15,349 bases of DNA from Gammaproteobacteria bacterium (lineage in GTDB: Bacteria > Pseudomonadota > Gammaproteobacteria > DSM-16500), in NCBI GenBank assembly GCA_009885665.1, contig VFKI01000038.1, positions 1 through 15,349 on the forward strand, given 5' to 3'. This document shows positions 1-6,833 of the stretch, one piece after another. The notes beneath the pieces were generated by a model, which worked only from the letters and a program-made list of their open reading frames with translations, made no database searches and was not told the DNA's origin. The translations under genes were made by a program, and so were the position numbers. Numbering within the stretch: the stretch's first letter is position 1; each line of letters begins with the position of its first letter.

Positions 1-19
1 CGAAGACGTAACATTAATG

Positions 20-160
20 GTATCTCCTACATAAAGCAGGGTAAATGTTGGCGATGGGGGAGTTGTCAGAGGGGGAGAGCGCCATCCCCCCCCTCTGACG
101 CTCATCTCATGAAGTTTGCCGCGTACTCAGTTCCCCTACCCTATCTTTTGTAGTAGATAC
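20..160 (+). repeat. R2 inverted-repeat element, copy 1 (gltA leader)
   Basis: A 141-bp element bounded by GTATCTCCTAC (20-30) and its near-complement GTAGTAGATAC (150-160). The terminal inverted repeats extend to about 24 bp with 5 mismatches. The core contains a perfect 11-bp stem, GTCAGAGGGGG (65-75) with CCCCCTCTGAC (89-99). A second copy in inverted orientation lies at 6553-6694; the outer 65 bp on the gltA-proximal side are about 90% identical between copies. No transposase is present, so this is a MITE-like or REP-like non-autonomous repeat by inference. It ends only 27 bp before the gltA start codon and is probably part of the transcribed leader or carries the promoter. Confidence 0.75.
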
Positions 161-175
161 GTTTCACTCATACAC

Positions 176-182
176 GAGGAGG
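176..182 (+). promoter_or_regulatory. gltA ribosome binding site
   Basis: GAGGAGG sits 5 nt before the ATG at 188. It decides the start: the reading frame is open back to an ATG at 116, but that codon lies inside the R2 repeat and has no Shine-Dalgarno sequence. Confidence 0.85.
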
Positions 183-187
183 CCAAC

Positions 188-1492
188 ATGGCAGACAGCA
201 AGCAAGCGATCTTGACGTTAGGCGAACAAACCATTCCGTTAACGGTACAATCTGGCACCCTGGGTGCCGACGTCATCGATGTGAGCCCGCTCGTCAAAGC
301 CGGTTTACTCACGTATGATCCCGGCTTTATGTCAACAGCCGCATGCGAATCAGCGATCACCTTCATCAATGGCGACAAGGGTATTCTACTTTATCGCGGC
401 TACCCCATCGAGCAATTAGCCACCGGTTCTGACTTTCTTGAAGTGTGTTATTTACTGTTGAATGGCGAGCTGCCTGACGCAGCGCAATACGCTGAATTTC
501 GCGATGCTGTCGTGCATCACACGCTGGTGCATGAACAAATCCGTCACTTTTTCAATGGTTTTCGTCGCGACGCCCACCCCATGGCGATCATGGTCGGCGT
601 GGTCGGCGCTTTATCTGCTTTTTATCATGACAAACTCGACATCAAAGATCCTGAACAACGCGAAATTTCTGCTTTACGCCTCATCGCTAAAATGCCGACC
701 ATCGCTGCGATGTGTTATAAATATTCGGTTGGTCAACCATTCATGCCGCCTCAAAACCATATGTCTTATGCCGAAAATTTTCTACATATGATGTTTGCCA
801 CGCCCTGTGAAAAAACGCAGCCTGACCCGGTATTAGTCCGCGCCCTTGACCGTATTTTCACATTACATGCCGATCACGAGCAAAATGCCTCGACATCGAC
901 GGTTCGCATGGCGGGTTCGACCGGTGCAAATCCTTTTGCCTGCATTGCATCTGGTATTGCCGCATTGTGGGGACCTGCGCATGGTGGTGCAAATGAAGCA
1001 GTGCTGAATATGTTGCATAACATTGGCGATGTGTCGCGCATCCCAGAATATATTGCCAGAGCGAAGGATCCAAATGACAATTTTCGTCTGATGGGTTTTG
1101 GTCATCGCGTTTACAAAAACTATGACCCACGTGCGAAAGTCATGCGTGAAACCTGCCATGAAGTGCTAGAGCGCGTGGGTGTGCATGATGATCCCTTCTT
1201 TAATATTGCCTTGGAATTGGAACGCATCGCGTTAGAAGACCCGTATTTTATCGATAAAAAACTCTATCCCAATATTGATTTTTATTCAGGCATCACGTTG
1301 AGCGCCATTGGCATTCCCAGCAATATGTTTACCGTGATTTTTGCACTGGCGCGCACCGTGGGTTGGGTGACACACTGGAATGAAATGATTGGCAACCCCT
1401 ATCGCCTCAATCGACCGCGACAACTGTATGTCGGCGCCACTCAGCGTGAATTTGTTGCACGTGACAAGCGTGAAAATGTCAACGTCAATTAA
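188..1492 (+). CDS. gltA: Citrate synthase (type II, hexameric family)
   Basis: Condenses acetyl-CoA with oxaloacetate to citrate, the entry step of the TCA cycle, in the cytoplasm. The 434-residue product matches the length of the E. coli enzyme (427). The catalytic triad is visible: His265 in GPAHGG, His306 in the signature GFGHRVYKNYDPR, and Asp364 in YPNIDFYSG. The N-terminal part up to about residue 55 is the small domain typical of the NADH-sensitive Gram-negative form; NADH inhibition is therefore likely but inferred. The start at 188 is chosen for its strong GAGGAGG ribosome site; the upstream in-frame ATG at 116 falls in a repeat element. The last 17 nt overlap the start of the downstream oxidoreductase gene, suggesting translational coupling. 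The leader is dominated by an R2 palindromic repeat. Confidence 0.97.
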   Translation: MADSKQAILTLGEQTIPLTVQSGTLGADVIDVSPLVKAGLLTYDPGFMSTAACESAITFINGDKGILLYRGYPIEQLATGSDFLEVCYLLLNGELPDAAQYAEFRDAVVHHTLVHEQIRHFFNGFRRDAHPMAIMVGVVGALSAFYHDKLDIKDPEQREISALRLIAKMPTIAAMCYKYSVGQPFMPPQNHMSYAENFLHMMFATPCEKTQPDPVLVRALDRIFTLHADHEQNASTSTVRMAGSTGANPFACIASGIAALWGPAHGGANEAVLNMLHNIGDVSRIPEYIARAKDPNDNFRLMGFGHRVYKNYDPRAKVMRETCHEVLERVGVHDDPFFNIALELERIALEDPYFIDKKLYPNIDFYSGITLSAIGIPSNMFTVIFALARTVGWVTHWNEMIGNPYRLNRPRQLYVGATQREFVARDKRENVNVN

Positions 1493-4400
1493 TCCACCCT
1501 TACAGTTAAACGGATTCAGCTTTACGGAAATTTTTACGGCAGCGGGTTTGGCGCGCCTCGACCGTACTTTTTTAGCTGAATTACCCGCAGATTTACGCAG
1601 CCGTTTATTAGCCTATCGACAAACGCTACCCGAAGATCCACTGATTGTCAGTGAATTATTGCTTGCGCTTTCTCCTTTACTCGAAGATTTTTTGGCACGC
1701 TTTTTCAATATTGAAGAAGCGGTTGCTTTAGCGCGCGCCAAAACCCAGACACATAATCCCGTATCTGCATTCAAAGAATATTTTGTTTTACGCCGTGCCA
1801 AAAAATTAATGACCCAAGCGCACACTTTAGCGCCTTTTTCTGAATTAAACGCATGGCTCACCGACGCTTTGCGCTCTGCCGCTTTAGTAACAGATGACCG
1901 TGAATTAGCGATCGCATTATTTGCGCGCGAGTGCTTGCATCAAGCGGACAAATATACCGATACCATTGAAAAACTAACCCATTGGTGCACCCAAGCGTTG
2001 GCCACGCCTGAAGGGCGCGCCGCGGTGGCCGGCTGGAGTGCCTTTCAGTTACCGGCACGCATTGACCATACTCATCGCCTTCCTTGTGAGCGGCATGACA
2101 ATATACTGCATTACAATGCCGGCCAATGGCAACAACGCGATGGCTTTGCGTTAACAGATAAACGCATGGATGCGCGCCACGTTCAAGATACAGTGAATTA
2201 TTGTATTTATTGCCATGATCATCGCGGTGATTTTTGTTCGAAAGGGTTTCCTGTTAAAAAAGGCCAACCGGCATTAGGTTTTAAAAAAAACCCATTAGAT
2301 GTCACACTGACGGGCTGCCCATTAGAAGAAAAAATTTCCGAAATGAATATATTAAAACGTGACGGCTATACGCTCGGCGCACTTGCTATGGTGATGATAG
2401 ACAATCCCATGTGCCCCGCCACCGGCCATCGCATTTGCAATGATTGCATGTTGGCGTGCATTTATCAAAAACAAGATCCCGTTAATATTCCCCAAGCAGA
2501 AACACGGATTTTAACCGATGTACTGGATTTACCTTGGGGTGTGGAAATTTATGATTTACTGACACGCTGGCATCCGCTTCGTCAAAAACAATGGTGTATG
2601 CAAGCTTATAATGGTAAAAAAATCATGATTGCTGGCATGGGACCTGCCGGTTTTACACTTGCGCATCATTTATTATTAGCCGGTTTTGCCGTCGTTGGCT
2701 TTGATGGTTTAAAAATAGAACCGTTACCACAAAAATATTTACATGAACCCATTTATCGTTATGCAGATTTAGTTGAGCCGCTCGACAATCGGTTAGTCAG
2801 TGGTTTTGGTGGTGTTGCTGAATATGGCATTACCAATCGTTGGGATAAAAATTTCCTTAAATTAATTTACATCAGCTTAAGTCGCAAACCGCACTTCCAA
2901 ATATTTGGTGGCGCCCGTTTTGGTGGCACGATCACTGTAGAAGACGCATTTGCTATGGGATTTGATCATTTTGCCATTGCCGTCGGTGCAGGTTTACCTA
3001 AAGCGCTAGCGATTCCCGGCAGTCTTGCGCCGGGCATGCGTCAAGCGAATGATTTTTTAATGGCATTGCAATTAGGCAATGCTGCGCGGCCAGACAGTCT
3101 CACCAGTTTACAAGTGCGCTTACCCGCTGTCGTCATTGGTGGCGGCTTGACGGGCGTGGATACGGCCACAGAAATTCAAGCGTATTATATTTGCCAAGTT
3201 GAGAATATGTTAGCGCGTTATGAAAAATTAGCGGCCATTTATGGTGAAACCGCCATCCTTGCCCAATTGGATCATGCTTCACGTGAAATATTAAATGAAT
3301 TTTTAACGCATGGCAAAGCAGTCCGCCATGAACGCATGCGCGCCAAAGCCGCCGGAAAAACAGCTGATTTTATTACGCTGCTTAAAGCCTGGGGTGGTGT
3401 CACGATTGCGTATCGTCGCACTTTACAAGAATCGCCCGCATATATACACAATCATGAAGAATTACACCATGCATTTGCGCAAGGCATCTCCTATCGCGAA
3501 GCATTGGAACCGTTAGAAGCTTTACGAAATCAGTACGGACATGTGACGCATCTACGTTGTCAGCAACGCCAAAAAAATGCTGAGGGTCAATGGCAAACCT
3601 TAACCAATGAAATCACCTTGCCCGCGCGTAGCATTTTAGTCGCAACAGGTACGAAACCCAATGTCGCTTATGAATTTGAACACGAAGGCACATTTTCGCG
3701 TATTGGTTTTCAATACCAGCATTATGAATTAGCGGATGCTGAATTGAAAGTTGCGCATGGCGTGGAACACTGTAAAGATCCTGACTTTGGCCCATTTACG
3801 TCCTATGCTAAAAACGATAAGCGCGTCAGTTTGATTGGTGATACGCATCCAGTATTTCATGGCAGTGTGGTTAAAGCCATTGCTTCGGGTATGCGCACTT
3901 ATCCTAAAATTGCCAGCCTACTGGCGAATCATCCGGCAAGTACCGATGTTGACTACCCTACATTTGCTGCAAAAATGCAGGACTTTTTTACGGCCACCGT
4001 TGTTTCTGTTAAAAAATTTGGTGCGACTATCATTGAAATTAAAATTCGCGCGCCACTCGCCGCACGTAAAGCGCGGCCGGGGCAATTTTTTCGTTTACAG
4101 AATTTTACGACATATGCACCGAATTTACATGACACGTGCTTGCAAATCGAACCACTGGCATTGACGGCCGCACAGATTGATGCTGATGAAGGTGTGCTCA
4201 CATTCATGATATTGGCCAAAGGCGCCAGCTCTAAACTCTGTCAGTTATTAACACCGGGCGAACCTGTTTCCTTGATGGGGCCAACAGGTGTTCGCGCGCG
4301 TATCGCGACGGCACATGAAACCGTATTGATCATGGGCGATGTCTCGAGTTTGCCAATGATTCAAGCGTATGGCAGCGCTTTAAAAGCGGCTGGCAATCGC

Positions 4401-5018
4401 GTTATTTATGCGGCTGAGTTTAAACAAGCCGCGGAATTATATTGCCAGGCAGAGGTTGAAGCGGCTTGTGATGTGGCGATTTGGCTGACACGTCATAATG
4501 AAATCATCACCACGCATCGCCCACAAGATTATAGCGTTGCCAATACGCATGATAGTTTGTTGGAAATTTTATTGCGTTATGCACATGGCACATTAGATAC
4601 GCATAAAAAATCACCGGAAATTGTGCTCGCCGATGTCGATCGCATTTATTTAATTGGCACAACGGAATTATTGCGTCAATTCCAAGCCGCGCGGCAATTG
4701 CCGCCCTTAAAAACACTACTTGCCAAAGACCCTGTGATTCGTGGCTCGGTGTATAGTACGATGCAATGCATGTTAAAAGGCGTGTGCGCGCAATGCTTGC
4801 AATGGCAAATTGACCCTGAAACGGGCAAACGCACCAAAGCGGTCTTTGCCTGCTCATGGCCAGAACAACCTTTGGAATTAATTGATTTTGCCAATATCGA
4901 TGAGCGCCAAGCACAAAACAAGTTATCCGAAAAACTCAATGCGCTATGGGTCGATTATGTATTATCAACAACCGCGCAGCAATTAAAAAGACCCAAAGCG
5001 GGGGATATTATTAGTTAG
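1476..5018 (+). CDS. Fused GltD/NfnB-like and PyrK/NfnA-like flavo-iron-sulfur oxidoreductase
   Basis: A 1180-residue multi-cofactor electron-transfer protein. Residues 1-235 are a helical region I do not recognise. Residues 243-328 hold eight cysteines in the GltD/dihydropyrimidine-dehydrogenase order (C243, C246, C254, C281-P; C313, C321, C324, C328), expected to bind two [4Fe-4S] clusters. An insertion separates C254 and C281. An FAD fold follows (GMGPAG, 387-392), then an NAD(P) fold (GGGLTG, 555-560) and the closing FAD motif G788-D789. From about 836 a ferredoxin-reductase/PyrK-like module begins: RPGQ at 867-870, a nucleotide-binding region near MGD 953-955, and a [2Fe-2S]-type cysteine set C1098, C1104, C1107, C1126. 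The order equals NfnB joined to NfnA, so NADH/NADPH/ferredoxin transfer is plausible; glutamate synthesis is unlikely without a GltB partner nearby. The chosen ATG overlaps gltA by 17 nt; an in-frame ATG at 1389 would lie deep in gltA. The exact substrate is unknown. Confidence 0.85.
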   Translation: MSTSINPPLQLNGFSFTEIFTAAGLARLDRTFLAELPADLRSRLLAYRQTLPEDPLIVSELLLALSPLLEDFLARFFNIEEAVALARAKTQTHNPVSAFKEYFVLRRAKKLMTQAHTLAPFSELNAWLTDALRSAALVTDDRELAIALFARECLHQADKYTDTIEKLTHWCTQALATPEGRAAVAGWSAFQLPARIDHTHRLPCERHDNILHYNAGQWQQRDGFALTDKRMDARHVQDTVNYCIYCHDHRGDFCSKGFPVKKGQPALGFKKNPLDVTLTGCPLEEKISEMNILKRDGYTLGALAMVMIDNPMCPATGHRICNDCMLACIYQKQDPVNIPQAETRILTDVLDLPWGVEIYDLLTRWHPLRQKQWCMQAYNGKKIMIAGMGPAGFTLAHHLLLAGFAVVGFDGLKIEPLPQKYLHEPIYRYADLVEPLDNRLVSGFGGVAEYGITNRWDKNFLKLIYISLSRKPHFQIFGGARFGGTITVEDAFAMGFDHFAIAVGAGLPKALAIPGSLAPGMRQANDFLMALQLGNAARPDSLTSLQVRLPAVVIGGGLTGVDTATEIQAYYICQVENMLARYEKLAAIYGETAILAQLDHASREILNEFLTHGKAVRHERMRAKAAGKTADFITLLKAWGGVTIAYRRTLQESPAYIHNHEELHHAFAQGISYREALEPLEALRNQYGHVTHLRCQQRQKNAEGQWQTLTNEITLPARSILVATGTKPNVAYEFEHEGTFSRIGFQYQHYELADAELKVAHGVEHCKDPDFGPFTSYAKNDKRVSLIGDTHPVFHGSVVKAIASGMRTYPKIASLLANHPASTDVDYPTFAAKMQDFFTATVVSVKKFGATIIEIKIRAPLAARKARPGQFFRLQNFTTYAPNLHDTCLQIEPLALTAAQIDADEGVLTFMILAKGASSKLCQLLTPGEPVSLMGPTGVRARIATAHETVLIMGDVSSLPMIQAYGSALKAAGNRVIYAAEFKQAAELYCQAEVEAACDVAIWLTRHNEIITTHRPQDYSVANTHDSLLEILLRYAHGTLDTHKKSPEIVLADVDRIYLIGTTELLRQFQAARQLPPLKTLLAKDPVIRGSVYSTMQCMLKGVCAQCLQWQIDPETGKRTKAVFACSWPEQPLELIDFANIDERQAQNKLSEKLNALWVDYVLSTTAQQLKRPKAGDIIS

Positions 5019-6224
5019 ATTTTGATTATTATTATTTTGCGTGCCATTTTGATTAAAAAATCTAACAGACACATGCGCGTTATTTGAATATTGTGCTGTG
5101 GTAACATTGTTATTTGATACATCTGAAAATCGACGCACGCGCGCGATGACTTTGTTATTTTCTTTATCTAAGGTTTTAATTTCCGAGACTGCTGCTACCG
5201 CCGCCACTGCTTTCGCCGACTTTTCGGCCTTCCTCTCAAGACTGCTTCCTATCAATAAATTGCTGCTCGCGCCTAAAACGTGTCGCTCAACATGCGCGAC
5301 AGGCTGTGTTCGGGGTTTTGGCGTAAATAATTTATTAAAAAACTGCCGCACATGACGCAAGCCTCTAAAAAGAGCGTTGCCTAAACTAGAAAAAAAACCT
5401 TTTACTTTATCCGTTAATTTTTTTTCGCGAACAATAGGAAATCCGCCTTCCGCTGCAAAATAACTCAATTTTTCACGCGCTAATATATCTTCCAATCCTT
5501 TGGATTGCTTTACTGATTCGCATATCTTATTGACTACCTCATTGCGCACACTCAATAAAATACAACCTATTGCTCTTTTAGTTTTTGAATATTCTTTTCC
5601 TGGACAAACCAGTAATTGCGAAATGATACTGTGGCGCATATCGCCTTGTTTCGCATATATTTCTTCTTGTGCGTCAGCAAAAGAAATTTCTTTATTTTCT
5701 TCGCCGCTGCTAGCACATAACAACTTAGCGAAATAATCAATGAACGCTTGACTGTTAATGATTTCGTCACATAATTTTTTTGTTTCTATTAAACTTTCAA
5801 CGAAAATAGCAGTGCTTATATTTTCAAGACTGCCCACCAGTGCTTCGGCCTTTACTTTATCATAATAAAAATCATTTTCTAACTTATTTATCAAGCTTAA
5901 TCTTTCTTGTGACGGATACCGTAATGTACCATCTGATTGTATCTCAGCGAACAGATCAGTTAATTGATTATCCATCACTAGCCATACTAAATCTAGCGGG
6001 TTCATCTCTCCTAAATCTACATGATAATTATTAATTTTTATCCAAATATTTTTTTGTGATGCCTTAATCGCTGCCAACCATTTCTCTTCAAGCGCCGCGT
6101 CGTATTTAAAAAACCCACCACGATTGTTTACCTCACCCCGCTCACTGATCTTTTTTCTCTGCCGTTCTCCTAACATGTTATCGTCAAATATCCTGCTAAA
6201 ATCAATAAAATCACTACTTTTCAT
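4983..6224 (-). CDS. Orphan protein with Asn-rich C-terminus
   Basis: I do not recognise this 413-residue protein. The ATG at 6224 is preferred because GAGGA (6233-6237) lies 8 nt upstream; in-frame ATGs at 6233 and 6239 lack such a site. It has no signal peptide and no clear membrane span. Residues 1-250 are mainly helical and charged. About 270-300 forms a basic, aromatic amphipathic stretch (KGFFSSLGNALFRGL), followed by an Ala/Lys-rich linker, and the last 45 residues are rich in asparagine and hydrophilic. The gene is visibly more AT-rich than its neighbours, which fits acquisition by transfer. Its 3' end overlaps the convergent oxidoreductase gene by 36 nt. A secreted effector is possible given the orphan status and disordered polar tail, but no catalytic motif supports a specific role. 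Confidence 0.7.
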   Translation of the reverse strand: MKSSDFIDFSRIFDDNMLGERQRKKISERGEVNNRGGFFKYDAALEEKWLAAIKASQKNIWIKINNYHVDLGEMNPLDLVWLVMDNQLTDLFAEIQSDGTLRYPSQERLSLINKLENDFYYDKVKAEALVGSLENISTAIFVESLIETKKLCDEIINSQAFIDYFAKLLCASSGEENKEISFADAQEEIYAKQGDMRHSIISQLLVCPGKEYSKTKRAIGCILLSVRNEVVNKICESVKQSKGLEDILAREKLSYFAAEGGFPIVREKKLTDKVKGFFSSLGNALFRGLRHVRQFFNKLFTPKPRTQPVAHVERHVLGASSNLLIGSSLERKAEKSAKAVAAVAAVSEIKTLDKENNKVIARVRRFSDVSNNNVTTAQYSNNAHVSVRFFNQNGTQNNNNQNLTNNIPRFGSF

Positions 6225-6501
6225 ATACACCATCCTCATCAGCCTGTTTTTTTAGATTTATTGGCACGCTAGAAATTTTATTTTTTAAGTCGTGTCATTT
6301 TTATTTTGTATCTGAAGGGCATTTTAGCGCACAGCGCTTAAGAACATATTAAGGCTCTGCACATAAATAACGTTGGCGGATCAGAATAGATGCTCAAATA
6401 AATAACGGACATGGCATGGCCGCGTGAAAAATCGCAACGGCTGAATAGTTGCAAAATCACACAACTGCCGAGCACATTAGGAACGTGCACGTTCCTTATC
6501 G
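6225..6501. other. Gene-free spacer, AT-rich, with small repeats
   Basis: Divergent region between the orphan gene and the 849-residue membrane protein. It contains poly-T/poly-A tracts (6240-6310), a small AGCGC-ACA-GCGCT hairpin (6326-6338), a 10-bp direct repeat ATAAATAACG at 6363-6372 and 6398-6407, one solo R1-end motif (6440-6452, minus) and a large palindrome (6479-6496). No open frame here has a credible start with a ribosome site. It probably carries the minus-strand promoter of the orphan gene, but I cannot place it. Confidence 0.6.
6479..6496. promoter_or_regulatory. 18-bp perfect palindrome (possible operator)
   Basis: AGGAACGTGCACGTTCCT reads the same on both strands without a spacer, so it suits a dimeric DNA-binding protein better than an RNA hairpin. 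It lies between two divergent genes, 255 bp upstream of one start and 338 bp upstream of the other. Operator function is inferred from symmetry and position only. Confidence 0.4.
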
Positions 6502-6549
6502 GTAACTGTCTAAGTACCTTAGCCGAACGGCCATCTTTGGCCAATCTTT
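6502..6549 (+). repeat. R1 repeat, 48-bp left-end fragment
   Basis: Matches 11138-11185 with 4 mismatches in 48 bp, including the unbroken block CGAACGGCCATCTTTGGCCA. It begins with the R1 terminal motif GTAACTGT and stops 3 bp before an R2 element begins at 6553, which suggests that R2 inserted into or truncated it. The reverse strand encodes the spurious peptide start MAKDGRS, also seen at the other copy. Confidence 0.75.
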
Positions 6550-6552
6550 AAT

Positions 6553-6694
6553 GTATCTCCTACAAAAGATAGGGCAGAGGAACTGAGTGCACGGCAAACT
6601 GCATGAGATGAGCGTCATGAGGGGAGAGCTGCGCTTCCCCCCTCCCGACACCCTCCCCATCGCAGCTTTATACCTTATTTTATGTAATAGATAC
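6553..6694 (-). repeat. R2 inverted-repeat element, copy 2
   Basis: 142 bp, the reverse-complement relative of 20-160, with ends GTATCTCCTAC (6553-6563) and GTAATAGATAC (6684-6694). The central GC-rich half has diverged and now contains an AGCTGCG/CGCAGCT pair (6627-6633, 6661-6667). It lies 140 bp upstream of the 849-residue membrane-protein gene. No target-site duplication is evident at either end. Confidence 0.75.
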
Positions 6695-6701
6695 GCAATA
6701 A

Positions 6702-6730
6702 TTGTATAAATAAAGTAGGGAGCGTATACT
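6702..6730 (+). promoter_or_regulatory. Candidate sigma-70 promoter for the membrane-protein/OMP pair
   Basis: A TTGTAT -35-like hexamer (6702-6707) is followed after exactly 17 bp by TATACT (6725-6730), which matches the TATAAT consensus at 5 of 6 positions; the -35 matches 3 of 6. It starts 8 bp beyond R2 copy 2 and about 104 bp before the start codon. Confidence 0.4.
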
Positions 6731-6833
6731 CGAGCCTCACGTTGGTTAAAAATAACGAAGAAATAGCGCAGCTGCGTTTTAACACGCTCCATGCTGAAAC
6801 GCGAAACGTAAAACAATAATAGGATAAAAAAAT

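Noticed and set aside
65..99. Intrinsic terminator before gltA
   Set aside because: The stem is strong but no T-tract follows on either strand, and it belongs to a dispersed repeat.
116..187. N-terminal extension of citrate synthase from the ATG at 116
   Set aside because: The region lies in the R2 repeat and its 24 extra residues have no family match; the GAGGAGG at 176-182 points to 188.
1389..1475. Upstream start of the oxidoreductase at 1389
   Set aside because: It would overlap gltA by 104 nt in another frame with no ribosome site; the ATG at 1476 is more economical.
6346..6407. Possible insertion-sequence remnant (GGCTCTGCACATAAATAACG)
   Set aside because: It looks like an IS terminus, but no partner end or transposase fragment is visible, so the claim cannot be supported.
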